A DNA stretch of 56,335 nucleotides from JBFISM01 sp041608535 (GTDB taxonomy: Bacteria; Actinomycetota; Acidimicrobiia; Spongiisociales; UBA5794): positions 1 to 56,335 of the forward strand of contig JBFISM010000006.1 of NCBI GenBank assembly GCA_041608535.1, given 5' to 3'. The notes under the pieces were generated by a model, which was not told the origin of the DNA, did not search any database, and saw only the letters and a list, made by a program, of their open reading frames with translations. This document shows, piece after piece, positions 6,624-15,769 of this stretch (position 1 is the stretch's first letter; each line of letters begins with the position of its first letter). Both the position numbers and the translations under genes were made by a program.

Positions 6624-8366
6624 GTGCCCAAGAAGCAGCGCCGCAGCCGCGATCTTCGTCTGCTTTCCGTCGGCGTCGTTCTGCTGCTCGGCTGGATCGG
6701 GCTCGGATATCGGCTCTTCCAAGTGCAGGCCGTCCACGCCGCCGAGTACGCAGGCGACGGGGCGGATCAGCGGGTTCGCCACGAGGCCCTGCCTGCCGCT
6801 CGGGGCACCATTTTCGATCGAGATGGCGTTGAACTCGCAGTGACCGTGAATGCAGTGACCGTCATCGCCAATCCATCGCAAGTCGCGGACCCTGCTCTCG
6901 CCGCCCGGCTTCTGGCGCCGTTGGTCCAAGTGGACGAAGCCACTCTGCACAGTCGCCTCAGCCGGGACGGGCAATTTGCCTACGTGGTGCGCCGGATCGA
7001 TCGCACCAGTGCAGATCGTGTGAAGACACTGGTCGACCAGGTCGGTCTGGCTGGCATCTCTCTCATCGAGGAGCCACATCGGGTGTACCCGGGCGGAACG
7101 CTGGCTGCCCAGATCCTGGGCTTCGTTCGGGGCGACGACCAGGTCGGTCTCGAAGGTCTCGAACTTTCGTTCAACCAGCAGCTCACCGGTGTTCCCGGTA
7201 CCCAGGTTGTGGAGCGTGACCGGTACGGAACCCCCATTCCGCAGGGTCAACTGCTCATCGAGCCGGCGGTTCCCGGGTCGGATCTGGTGCTGACGATCGA
7301 CCGGCAGATCCAGTTCGCCACGGAGACCGCGCTGGCGGAGACTGTTGCCGCGACCAACGCAGTGGCCGGCACGGTGGTGATACTCGAGGTCGACACCGGT
7401 GAGGTATTGGCGATGGCCAACATGCCGGCCTTCGACCCCAACGACTTCACGGCGTCTCCCATAGAGGCTTTTCGCAACCGGGCCGTCGCCGACGTCTACG
7501 AGCCGGGTTCCACGCTGAAGGTGGTGACGGTGGCCGGAGCGCTCGAGGAGGGCATCGTCGCACCCGTCACCGAGCTCCAGCTTCCCGCCGAGTTGCAGAT
7601 CCACGACAAGGTGTACACCGATGTGGAGCGAACGGAGCCGACGACCATGTCGGTGGCGGAGATCGTGGCCAAGTCGTCCAACATCGGCACCATCAAGATC
7701 CAGTCGCTGTTGGGCAACGCCAGACACCACGACTACTTGGATCGCTTCGGGATGGGCGACCCCATCGATCTCGGTCTGCCCGCCGTGGCTCCCGGTCTGC
7801 TGCATCCCTTGCACGACTGGTGCGAGACCACGTGTGGTCCGTCGACCTCGATTGGCTACCGCGTGGACGTGACCCCGCTCCAGATGGCCGCTGCGTTCAA
7901 TGCCATCGCCAACGACGGGGTGTGGGTGGAGCCGACGCTGGTCAAGCAGGTCATCGACGGCGATGGTCAGATCCACGAGCCCGACAAGAAGGAGCGACCC
8001 GTGGTATCCAAGGAGACGGCGTTGCTTATGCGGGAGATGCTCAAGGGAGTCGTCGCCGACGGCACCGGCTGGCGGGCGGCCGTCGACGGCTATGCCGTCG
8101 GCGGCAAGACGGGAACGACCGAGAAGCTGATCCCCGGTGTCGGCTACTCGAAAACCGCTCGTATCGCGAGCTTCATCGGCATCGCCCCCATCGATCGTCC
8201 AGAGGTCGTGATCGCAGTTGTGCTCGATTCGCCCCACGGCGAGGTTGCGATGGGAAACGGAACGACCACGCGGCTGGAGTTCGGCGGTGTCTCGGCCGCG
8301 CCGCTGTTCGCCGAGCTGGCTGGCATCACTCTGAACCAGCTCGGGGTGCCACCCCATGGCGGGTAG
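6624..8366 (+). CDS. ftsI: Septal peptidoglycan transpeptidase FtsI (class B PBP)
   Basis: A 580-residue class B penicillin-binding protein: one N-terminal membrane helix (about 12-32), a PBP dimerisation domain (R-G-T-I-F-D-R-D-G near 60), and a transpeptidase domain with the three penicillin-binding motifs S-T-L-K (Ser296), S-S-N (351-353) and K-T-G (495-497). It crosslinks stem peptides at the septum with FtsW. The GTG start at 6624 gives V-P-K-K-Q-R-R-S-R-D, a typical short basic tail before the helix. No strong ribosome binding site is visible, but a 29-codon frame from the ftsL stop ends 2 nt before it, suggesting coupling. It overlaps murE by 11 nt. Confidence 0.95.
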   Translation: MPKKQRRSRDLRLLSVGVVLLLGWIGLGYRLFQVQAVHAAEYAGDGADQRVRHEALPAARGTIFDRDGVELAVTVNAVTVIANPSQVADPALAARLLAPLVQVDEATLHSRLSRDGQFAYVVRRIDRTSADRVKTLVDQVGLAGISLIEEPHRVYPGGTLAAQILGFVRGDDQVGLEGLELSFNQQLTGVPGTQVVERDRYGTPIPQGQLLIEPAVPGSDLVLTIDRQIQFATETALAETVAATNAVAGTVVILEVDTGEVLAMANMPAFDPNDFTASPIEAFRNRAVADVYEPGSTLKVVTVAGALEEGIVAPVTELQLPAELQIHDKVYTDVERTEPTTMSVAEIVAKSSNIGTIKIQSLLGNARHHDYLDRFGMGDPIDLGLPAVAPGLLHPLHDWCETTCGPSTSIGYRVDVTPLQMAAAFNAIANDGVWVEPTLVKQVIDGDGQIHEPDKKERPVVSKETALLMREMLKGVVADGTGWRAAVDGYAVGGKTGTTEKLIPGVGYSKTARIASFIGIAPIDRPEVVIAVVLDSPHGEVAMGNGTTTRLEFGGVSAAPLFAELAGITLNQLGVPPHGG

Positions 8367-9831
8367 CGGTGTGTCGCTGGACGTCTTGAGTGACACGGTC
8401 GCCGCATTCCAGGACGTGGTTCGCATCGGCGACGATGTCGTCATCAGCGATCTCGAGCACGATTCCAGACTGGTCCACCCCGGAGCGGGCTTCATCGCGA
8501 TACGCGGAGCAAACACCGATGGGCACGACCATGTCTCCGATGCGATCGCTCGCGGCGCAAGGGCGCTGATCGTGGAGCGGCGTCTCGACGTGGTGTTGCC
8601 GCAACTGGTGGTCGCAGATGCACGCAAGGCGCTCGGCGTTCTGGCTGCCGCAGTACACGGTCAACCCGCTACGAAGTTGACCACCATCGGAGTCACCGGG
8701 ACGAATGGCAAGACGACAGTGACCCACCTGCTCGACGGTATCGTCCGTCACCAGGGACTGAGCTCCGGACTGATCGGCACCATCGGGGCGCAGATCGCCG
8801 AACAGCGCGTGCCCTTGCGCCACACCACGCCGGAGGCGACGGAGCTCCACCGGCTGCTCGCCACGATGGTGGAGCGGGGTGTCGATGTCGTGGCGATGGA
8901 GGTGTCCTCCCACGCTCTCGCCATGGGGCGTGTCGACGGAGTCGTGTTCGATGCCGCCGGGTTCACCAACCTGTCCCAGGATCATCTCGACTATCACGGG
9001 TCGATGGAGGACTACTTCGCAGTGAAAGCCGACCTGTTCACGCCGCAGCGGTCGACACGGGCCTGGGTGGTGGTGCGCAGCAGCTGGGGCCGGCGGCTCG
9101 CCGAGCAGGCCTCCGTTCCCGTGACGACCGTCGCTCTGTCCGGTGAGGCCGACGTGGTGGCGGACCACTTCGAATCCGGAGTCGCCGGCAGCCGTGTTGA
9201 TGTCACCCTCGACGGCCGTCGAATCGAGCTGCACACCCCGCTTGCCGGCTGGTTCAACGCCGAGAACGCGCTCCTGGCGGCTGCGATCGCAAGCGGCCTC
9301 GGATGGTCGCCCGCTGCCATCGTTGCCGGCATCGCGTCGGTGAGTGCGATACCAGGCAGATTCGAGCGGATCGACCGGGGACAGCCCTTTGCAGTCATCG
9401 TTGACTACGCCCACACCCCCGAGGCGATGGCGCTCGCCATCGATGCGGCGCGAACGATGGCGAGTGGGCGGGTCATCGCCCTCGGAGGTGCCGGGGGGGA
9501 CCGCGATCCCGCCAAGCGGCCGGCGATGGGTGCGGCGCTGGGGCAGGCCGACCTCGCCGTGATCACGTCCGACAACCCCCGCCACGAGGATCCCGCCGCC
9601 ATCGTCGATCAGGTGCTCGCCGGCGTCAGCGCATCGTCCGCCCACCTCGTCGTGGTGGATCGGCACGAAGCCATCCAGGCCGCGCTCGCCGCAGCGGCGC
9701 CCGGGGATGTCGTGCTGCTCTTGGGGCGAGGGCACGAGACGGAGCAGGACCTCGGCGATCGACACATCCCGTTCTCCGACGGAGCGGTCGCCGCGGCGCT
9801 GCTCGCCGAGCGGCAGCGGGAGCGGAGCTGA
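8356..9831 (+). CDS. murE: UDP-MurNAc-L-Ala-D-Glu : meso-diaminopimelate ligase MurE
   Basis: The 491-residue Mur ligase adds the third residue of the stem peptide. The N-terminal domain has the S-R-x-x-x-P-G-x-x-F motif, the central domain the ATP loop G-V-T-G-T-N-G-K-T-T (112-121) and the E-V-S-S-H-A-L motif, and the C-terminal domain G-G-D-R-D-x-x-K-R-P and D-N-P-R (406-409). D-N-P-R is the signature of diaminopimelate-specific enzymes, whereas lysine-type enzymes differ here, so the wall is predicted to be A1-gamma type. Start ATG 8356 overlaps ftsI; the stop overlaps murF. Confidence 0.95.
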   Translation: MAGSGVSLDVLSDTVAAFQDVVRIGDDVVISDLEHDSRLVHPGAGFIAIRGANTDGHDHVSDAIARGARALIVERRLDVVLPQLVVADARKALGVLAAAVHGQPATKLTTIGVTGTNGKTTVTHLLDGIVRHQGLSSGLIGTIGAQIAEQRVPLRHTTPEATELHRLLATMVERGVDVVAMEVSSHALAMGRVDGVVFDAAGFTNLSQDHLDYHGSMEDYFAVKADLFTPQRSTRAWVVVRSSWGRRLAEQASVPVTTVALSGEADVVADHFESGVAGSRVDVTLDGRRIELHTPLAGWFNAENALLAAAIASGLGWSPAAIVAGIASVSAIPGRFERIDRGQPFAVIVDYAHTPEAMALAIDAARTMASGRVIALGGAGGDRDPAKRPAMGAALGQADLAVITSDNPRHEDPAAIVDQVLAGVSASSAHLVVVDRHEAIQAALAAAAPGDVVLLLGRGHETEQDLGDRHIPFSDGAVAAALLAERQRERS

Positions 9832-11159
9832 TGCTCGACTGGACGGCGCACGACGTGGCGACGGCGGTCGGCGGCAGGCTCCTCGGCGATCCTGCAATCC
9901 CGATCGCGGCCGTGTCGACGGATTCACGAAGCTTGGCACCGGGCACGTGCTTCGTCGCCATCCGCGGGGAGCATTTCGATGGCCATGACTTCGTGGGTGC
10001 TGCGTTCTCCGGTGGTGCGGCGCTCGCCGTGGTCGCCCACGAGGAAGCTGCGCTCGGGCTGGGGCCGTATGTCGTCGTGGCCGACACCGGGTCTGCCCTG
10101 CGCGACCTCGCCGTCCACCGACGCCGTCAGCTCACGATGCCCGTGACCGCGGTGACCGGTTCCACCGGCAAGACATCGACGAAGGATTTGCTGGCGGCCG
10201 CCCTGCCCAATGCCTACGCCTCGCTCCGATCCTTCAACAACGAGGTCGGGGTCCCGCTGACGGTGCTCGGTGCACCCCGGACCGCAGAGCACCTCGTGCT
10301 CGAGGTGGGTTCCCGGGGAACCGGACACATCGCCTGGCTAATGCCTGCGGTGCGTCCCGATGTTGCCATCATCACCAACCTCGGCGTCGTGCATCTCGAG
10401 ACGCTCGGTTCCGTGGAAGCGCTCACCGCAGCCAAATGGGAGCTCGTCGAGGGTCTCGGTCCGGGCGGAGTCGCCGTAGTGCCCGTCGACGACAACCGGC
10501 TGCATGGCTCCCACGCAGGGAGCACCCTGACGTTTGGGACCGAGCCCGCCGCAGATATCACCGTGGGCGATCTAGAGATCGACGAGAGCGGTCGGCCCAG
10601 CTTCACCTTGCGCACCCCCGCCGGATCTGCTGCGGTGCGGCTGGCGCTGGCGGGTGCCCACCAAGCGCTCAATGCCGCCGCCGCGGTCGGTGCGGGTGTC
10701 GCCCACCATATCCCGCTCGACGTTCTCGTCGCGGGTCTGGAGAAGGCCACCGGTTCGCCGTGGCGCATGGAAATCCACCATGGTCGCTACACAGTCGTGA
10801 ATGATGCATACAACGCCAATCCCGATTCGGTGCGGGCTGCGCTGATGACGGTGGCGAGCATGCCGGGTCGGCACGTCGCCGTGCTCGGAAAGATGGCCGA
10901 GCTGGGCCCGATCGAGGCGGAGGAACACCGGCGTATGGGTGCCGAGGCAAGGCGGCTGGGATTCGACGCGGTCGTGGTCGTGGGAGAGGATCCCGGCATC
11001 GCCGCCGGCGCCGGGGACATCGCCCATCTCACCCCGGCAGATGCTGCACTCGACACCGTCCTCGGACTGATCGGCCCCGGCGACGTCGTCTTGGTGAAGG
11101 CGTCGCGAGCGGTGGGATTGGAGATGCTGGCCGAGCAGCTCGTGGAGCACGGCGCATGA
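9831..11159 (+). CDS. murF: UDP-MurNAc-tripeptide : D-Ala-D-Ala ligase MurF
   Basis: The 442-residue protein has the three-domain Mur ligase fold. The uridine-binding N-terminal domain contains D-S-R-S-L-A-P-G-T-C-F-V-A-I-R-G. The ATPase domain has T-G-S-T-G-K-T-S-T (lysine 114) and F-N-N-E-V-G-V-P-L-T, a MurF hallmark. The C-terminal domain has N-D-A-Y-N-A-N-P-D-S. It completes the cytoplasmic pentapeptide precursor. No ddl gene for D-Ala-D-Ala is present in this cluster. The ATG overlaps the murE TGA, and its own stop overlaps mraY. Confidence 0.95.
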   Translation: MLDWTAHDVATAVGGRLLGDPAIPIAAVSTDSRSLAPGTCFVAIRGEHFDGHDFVGAAFSGGAALAVVAHEEAALGLGPYVVVADTGSALRDLAVHRRRQLTMPVTAVTGSTGKTSTKDLLAAALPNAYASLRSFNNEVGVPLTVLGAPRTAEHLVLEVGSRGTGHIAWLMPAVRPDVAIITNLGVVHLETLGSVEALTAAKWELVEGLGPGGVAVVPVDDNRLHGSHAGSTLTFGTEPAADITVGDLEIDESGRPSFTLRTPAGSAAVRLALAGAHQALNAAAAVGAGVAHHIPLDVLVAGLEKATGSPWRMEIHHGRYTVVNDAYNANPDSVRAALMTVASMPGRHVAVLGKMAELGPIEAEEHRRMGAEARRLGFDAVVVVGEDPGIAAGAGDIAHLTPADAALDTVLGLIGPGDVVLVKASRAVGLEMLAEQLVEHGA

Positions 11160-12217
11160 TTGCGCTGCTCATCTCGGGAGGGACGTCATTCGTACTGGCG
11201 ATCCTGCTCACACCCTTCGCCATCCGAGTGTTGCGTGACCGCAACATCGGACAATTCATCCGGGAGGAGGTGGAGGGTCACAGCCACAAGCGGGGAACCC
11301 CGACGATGGGTGGGATCGTGATCTGGGTGGCCGTGCTCCTCGGGTACCTGGTTGCGCACATCCGGCTGTTCAGCTTCGAGGAGGGTCCCGGTGTCGCCTT
11401 CCAGCCGCTGACCGGGCAGGGGATGCTGGCGCTCTTCGCGTTTCTGGGGATGGGGTTCATCGGGTTTGCCGACGATTACGCGAAGTACGCCCAGAAACAG
11501 AATCTGGGTCTGTCGAAGCGCTGGAAGTTCCTCGGTCAGCTGATCATCGCCGGCGTGTTCGCCTGGTTCGCCATCGAAATCGGTGTGTCCACCCAGCTGT
11601 CGCTGGCGAGAGAGACCCGGTTCGATCTCGGTCCGCTGGCGTACGCCGTGCTGGTGTTGCTCATGCTCACCGGCGTCGCCAATGCGGTGAACCTCACCGA
11701 TGGTCTCGACGGACTCGTCGCGGGTTCCGGCTCGCTCATCTTCGGGGCATACATGCTCATCGGCTTCTGGCAGTTCCGGAACTTCGAGCTGTATCAGATA
11801 GAGGGTGCGCTCGATCTCGGGGTCGTCGCCGCAGCACTCGTGGGCGCTCAACTCGGGTTTCTGTGGTGGAATGCCGCCCCAGCAGACATCTTCATGGGGG
11901 ACGCCGGCTCGCAGGCGCTCGGAGGTGCCCTCGCCTCGCTGGCGCTCCTCACCAACACCCACCTGCTGCTGGCCGTGCTCGGCGGTCTGTATGTCATGGT
12001 GACGCTGTCGGTGATCCTCCAGGTTGCGTCCTTTCGCATGTTCGGCAAACGCATCTTCCGCATGGCCCCGCTGCATCATCATTTCGAGCTCAAGGGCTGG
12101 CCGGAGACCACGGTCATCACCAGGTTCTGGATCATGGCCGGGCTGTTCGTGGCCGTCGGGGTCGGTCTGTTCTACGCAGACTTCCTCGTAGTCACCGAAG
12201 GCGGAATCACCCCATGA
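11156..12217 (+). CDS. mraY: Phospho-MurNAc-pentapeptide translocase MraY
   Basis: A 353-residue polytopic membrane enzyme with about ten helices. It transfers phospho-MurNAc-pentapeptide to undecaprenyl phosphate, giving lipid I. Visible landmarks are H-K-R-G-T-P-T-M-G-G near residue 45, D-D-Y-A-K near 105, N-L-T-D-G-L-D-G (179-186), M-G-D-A-G-S near 247, and the H-H-H motif (307-309) within P-L-H-H-H-F-E-L-K-G-W. All acidic residues of the active site are retained. It overlaps both neighbours by 4 nt (ATGA). Confidence 0.96.
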   Translation: MIALLISGGTSFVLAILLTPFAIRVLRDRNIGQFIREEVEGHSHKRGTPTMGGIVIWVAVLLGYLVAHIRLFSFEEGPGVAFQPLTGQGMLALFAFLGMGFIGFADDYAKYAQKQNLGLSKRWKFLGQLIIAGVFAWFAIEIGVSTQLSLARETRFDLGPLAYAVLVLLMLTGVANAVNLTDGLDGLVAGSGSLIFGAYMLIGFWQFRNFELYQIEGALDLGVVAAALVGAQLGFLWWNAAPADIFMGDAGSQALGGALASLALLTNTHLLLAVLGGLYVMVTLSVILQVASFRMFGKRIFRMAPLHHHFELKGWPETTVITRFWIMAGLFVAVGVGLFYADFLVVTEGGITP

Positions 12218-13512
12218 GCGATGAGCTGCTCGTGCTGGGCGCTGCGGTGAGCGGCGCTGCCGCCGCCCGGCTCGGCGCCAGGTTGGGCTATCGGGTGACC
12301 GTCTACGACCGGGACCCCGCCACCATCGACCGGCTCGATCTCGATGTGACCAAGGTGAGCGGGGAGTGGCGACCCGATCTTCTCGACCGTGCGGACCTGG
12401 TGGTAACCAGCCCGGGGATACCGCCGGCGGCGCCACCGCTGGCAGCGGCGCTGGAAGGTCCGGCTCCGGTGCTCAGCGAGCTCGAGTTCGGCTCTCGCCA
12501 ATTGGAGGCCCCATATGTTGCGGTGACCGGGACCAACGGCAAGACGACCGTCGCCGAGGCGGCTGCGGCCATGATGGTCGCCGACGGTTTGCGGGCATGT
12601 AGCGCCGGGAACGTGGGGCTTGCGGTCAGCGACATAGCCCTCGATTCGTGGGATGCGGTCGCCATCGAGGCGTCATCGTTCCAGCTCACGCTCATCGAGG
12701 ACTTCCACCCGGTGGCGGCGGCAATCCTCAACATCGCTCCGGATCACCTCGATTGGCACGGCGGCTTCGCGGCCTATGTCGCCGCAAAGCTGCGTATCAC
12801 GGAGAACCAGACGGCCCAGGATCTGCTCGTCTTCGACCCCGGCGACGAGGTGGTGGTTGCGGCCCTCGCCACTGCGGCCGCCACCGTTCCGGTGAGTGGA
12901 CGGTACCGGCCGGAGGAGGGCAACGGCCCCGACGACGGTGGGCTCGTGGTGGGTGACCGCATGTTCCCCAAGCCGGCGCTCGACGAGGTGTGGCTCTACG
13001 ACCTCACCGTGGCGGCGACGCTCGCCGCGGCTGTCGGGGTGGGGCCGCGCGGAATCGGGCACGTGCTCGAGCACTTCGAACCGGGGCTCCATCGCCGCCA
13101 GCTCGCCGGGACCGCCGACGGTGTGACCTGGGTCAACGACTCGAAGGCCACGAATCCCCATGCCGCCGCCGCCGCAGCCCGCACGTATCCGTCGGTGATC
13201 CTCATCGCCGGGGGGCGCAACAAAGGGCTCGATCTGGCGCCGCTGCTCGCAGTCCCGACGGTGCGGCATGTGATCGCCTTGGGAGAAGCTGCCGCCGAGC
13301 TGGCTGCGATCGGGGGCGATCGGGTGACCGTGGTCGGCGACATGCGGGAGGCCGTGAAGCGCAGCGCCGAGCTCGCCGTTTCCGGAGACACCGTGTTGCT
13401 CGCCCCGGGATGCGCCAGCTTCGACATGTTCCCGTCCTATGCCGCTCGCGGTGACAGCTTCATGCGTCTCGTCACCGAGCACACGACGCCCCGCATCGGC
13501 GGTGCGGCGTGA
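12214..13512 (+). CDS. murD: UDP-MurNAc-L-Ala : D-glutamate ligase MurD
   Basis: A 432-residue Mur ligase that adds D-Glu to UDP-MurNAc-L-Ala. The N-terminal Rossmann-like domain (V-L-G-A-A-V-S-G-A-A-A-A-R-L) is followed by the ATP loop G-T-N-G-K-T-T (lysine 110), A-I-E-A-S-S-F-Q-L, I-L-N-I-A-P-D-H-L-D-W-H and, at the C-terminus, N-D-S-K-A-T-N-P-H-A-A and L-L-A-P-G-C-A-S-F-D-M-F. These are MurD-specific signatures. ATG 12214 overlaps the mraY stop, and its TGA overlaps the GTG of ftsW. Confidence 0.95.
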   Translation: MSDELLVLGAAVSGAAAARLGARLGYRVTVYDRDPATIDRLDLDVTKVSGEWRPDLLDRADLVVTSPGIPPAAPPLAAALEGPAPVLSELEFGSRQLEAPYVAVTGTNGKTTVAEAAAAMMVADGLRACSAGNVGLAVSDIALDSWDAVAIEASSFQLTLIEDFHPVAAAILNIAPDHLDWHGGFAAYVAAKLRITENQTAQDLLVFDPGDEVVVAALATAAATVPVSGRYRPEEGNGPDDGGLVVGDRMFPKPALDEVWLYDLTVAATLAAAVGVGPRGIGHVLEHFEPGLHRRQLAGTADGVTWVNDSKATNPHAAAAAARTYPSVILIAGGRNKGLDLAPLLAVPTVRHVIALGEAAAELAAIGGDRVTVVGDMREAVKRSAELAVSGDTVLLAPGCASFDMFPSYAARGDSFMRLVTEHTTPRIGGAA

Positions 13513-14693
13513 GTGCCCGCACCGCCCAACGTCATGCCGCACCACGGCGATCGGGGAAGCAGCAACCGACCCGGCGGGTGCAGCGGGCACCGGAGCGGCG
13601 CACCGTCTTCCTGCTCGTCCCGGTGTCGATCCTGCTGGTGATCGGTCTGGGTGCAGTGTGGTCGGCATCGTCCGTGGTGGCGATACGCGATGGGCTCGAT
13701 CAGCACGCCATCTTCCGCAAGCAGCTGCTCTTCGTCGTCGCCGGAGTGATCGTGCTGTTCCTCACGTCGCGTATTCCCTACCGGGTCTACCAGCGCTGGG
13801 CTCCGGTCTTGCTCGTGCTGTCGATCGCCGGCTTGGTGGCAACGATGGCGATCGGGTCCACCCGCGGCGGAGCGCAACGCTGGATCGAATACGGCCCGAT
13901 CACCATCCAGACCTCGGAATTCTCCAAGTTCGCCGTGATCGCATTCCTCAGCGCCACGCTGACCCGCAAGGAGAAGCACCTTCGCTCGTTCACACACCTG
14001 GTCGTCCCCGTGCTGGTGTCGCTGGGGCTCACCTCGGTGCTGCTGCTGGAGCAACCGGATCTCGGGACGACATTGCTGATCGCCGGGTCCGCCTTTGCGG
14101 TGCTGGTGGCTTCGGCGGCGCGTCTTCATCACGTGGCCGTGCTGGGCATCGGCAGCCTCGGTCTCGCCCTGCTGGTGGCGATGACGGCGCCGTATCGGAG
14201 GGCGCGCATCCTGGCATTCCTCGACCCGAACCCGGACCCGCTGGGTGACGGGCTGCAGACGTTCCAGAGTCTGGTTGCCTTGGGCACCGGTGGTCTCTTC
14301 GGACTCGGGTTGGGCGCCAGCCGCGCCCGCTGGTCGTTCCTCCCCAACGCTCACACCGATTTCATCTTCGCCATCATCGGCGAGGAGCAGGGTCTGGCCG
14401 GTGCGCTCGTCGTGCTGACGCTGTTCGTCATGTTTGCGGTCGTCGGCACGGGAATCGCGTTGCGCGCCAAGGACCAATTCGGCAGGTTGCTGGCAATCGG
14501 TCTCGTCAGTTGGATCTCCTTGCAGGCGATCGTCAACATCGGCGGGGTGGTGAAGGCCTTGCCGATCACCGGCGTGCCGTTGCCGTTCGTGTCGGCGGGA
14601 GGCAGTGCCATGCTGATGAACCTCGCCGTCGTCGGTGTTCTGGTCAATATCGCCCGGAGCGGCCTCCCCAAGAGGGCCAAGGCACGGCGATGA
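13509..14693 (+). CDS. ftsW: Septal peptidoglycan glycosyltransferase FtsW
   Basis: A 394-residue SEDS-family membrane protein with about ten helices after a basic cytoplasmic tail of around 30 residues (R-H-A-A-P-R-R-S-G-K-Q-Q-P-T-R-R). The SEDS signature G-V-P-L-P-F-V-S-A-G-G-S-A lies near the C-terminus, and E-Q-P-D-L-G-T and N-A-H-T-D-F-I-F-A-I-I-G-E-E occur in the expected loops. It polymerises lipid II with FtsI. It starts with GTG overlapping the murD TGA, and ends overlapping murG. Confidence 0.94.
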   Translation: MSARTAQRHAAPRRSGKQQPTRRVQRAPERRTVFLLVPVSILLVIGLGAVWSASSVVAIRDGLDQHAIFRKQLLFVVAGVIVLFLTSRIPYRVYQRWAPVLLVLSIAGLVATMAIGSTRGGAQRWIEYGPITIQTSEFSKFAVIAFLSATLTRKEKHLRSFTHLVVPVLVSLGLTSVLLLEQPDLGTTLLIAGSAFAVLVASAARLHHVAVLGIGSLGLALLVAMTAPYRRARILAFLDPNPDPLGDGLQTFQSLVALGTGGLFGLGLGASRARWSFLPNAHTDFIFAIIGEEQGLAGALVVLTLFVMFAVVGTGIALRAKDQFGRLLAIGLVSWISLQAIVNIGGVVKALPITGVPLPFVSAGGSAMLMNLAVVGVLVNIARSGLPKRAKARR

Positions 14694-15769
14694 CGTTCGC
14701 GTTCGCCGCAGCAGGGACCGGTGGGCACGTCTATCCGGCGCTGGCCATCGCCGACGCCCTCGTGGCTGCGGGGACCGGAAGGGACCAGATCGTGTTCTTC
14801 GGGGGCGACCGGATGGAGGCGACGACCGTACCCGCCGCCGGATTCGACTTCGTGTCCGTCGACATCCACGGGCTGCAGCGGTCGCTCACCCTGCGCAACC
14901 TCGAGTTGCCGCTGAAGGTGGTGCGGGCTGCCGAAGTCATCGGGCGGGAGCTGGAGCGACGCAGCACCGCGGTGGTCACCGTCTTCGGGGGCTACGTCTC
15001 CGTCCCGGCGGCCTGGGCGGGGCGACGCCGCGGCGTCACCATCTTTCTCCACGAGCAGAACGCAGCTCCCGGGCTGGCCAACCGGCTCATCACCCGATGG
15101 GCGGACACGAGCTACATCGCTTTTCCCGCAGCGGCCGACGGCCTGCGCAACACGCGGCTCGTGGGGAATCCGCTCCGGCCGGCCCTCGCCCGTTTCGACC
15201 GTCCCTCATTGCGCACAGAGGCCTATCGCCGCTACGACCTGCCCGAGCATGTTGCGGTGCTGGGTGTGCTCGGCGGCAGCCTCGGCGCCCACGTCCTCAA
15301 CGAGATCACCACGCGCATCGTGCGCGGGGTGGATCCCGGTCGTGTCGCGGTGGTGCATCTCACCGGACCGACCCATCTCGGTACGGTCCGCGCCAGAGCG
15401 GAGCGGTCGGCGGTGCCGTGGCGTGCGGTCGCCTTCGAGAAGGAGATGGAGTACTTCTACGCAGCAGCAGATCTCGTGCTGTCACGGGCGGGAGCGCTGA
15501 CCATCAGCGAGCTGGCTGCAACCGGCACGCCCGCCGTCGTCGTCCCGCTGGCCGCCACCAACCAAGGCGAGAACGCCGCCTACCTCGCCGAAGCCGGAGC
15601 AGCCGTGGTCGTCGACCAGACCGACATCGACCGGGTTCCCTGGGAAGTCGAGCAGCTGTTGTACGACAGGGAGCGTCGCCACCGGATGGCGGAACTGGCC
15701 CGGCAACGGGCGCTGCCGGGTGCCGCCACGGCCGTGGCGAAGGATCTGCTGGAGGCGGCCCATGCATGA
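14690..15769 (+). CDS. murG: Lipid II synthase MurG (GlcNAc transferase)
   Basis: A 359-residue GT-B glycosyltransferase, peripheral on the cytoplasmic membrane face, which adds GlcNAc to lipid I. The N-terminal glycine-rich loop G-T-G-G-H-V-Y-P-A-L (9-18), H-E-Q-N-A-A-P-G-L-A-N near 120, G-G-S-L-G-A-H near 195, and S-R-A-G-A-L-T-I-S-E-L-A-A-T-G with P-L-A-A-T-N-Q-G-E-N-A in the UDP-GlcNAc site are all present. ATG 14690 overlaps the ftsW stop; the C-terminus overlaps murC by 8 nt. Confidence 0.95.
   Translation: MTFAFAAAGTGGHVYPALAIADALVAAGTGRDQIVFFGGDRMEATTVPAAGFDFVSVDIHGLQRSLTLRNLELPLKVVRAAEVIGRELERRSTAVVTVFGGYVSVPAAWAGRRRGVTIFLHEQNAAPGLANRLITRWADTSYIAFPAAADGLRNTRLVGNPLRPALARFDRPSLRTEAYRRYDLPEHVAVLGVLGGSLGAHVLNEITTRIVRGVDPGRVAVVHLTGPTHLGTVRARAERSAVPWRAVAFEKEMEYFYAAADLVLSRAGALTISELAATGTPAVVVPLAATNQGENAAYLAEAGAAVVVDQTDIDRVPWEVEQLLYDRERRHRMAELARQRALPGAATAVAKDLLEAAHA

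Noticed and set aside
6465..8627. A 720-codon reverse-strand open frame over ftsI
   Set aside because: It lies entirely opposite a well-supported gene, its translation is low-complexity Arg/His/Asp-rich, and it has no ribosome binding site; a GC artefact.
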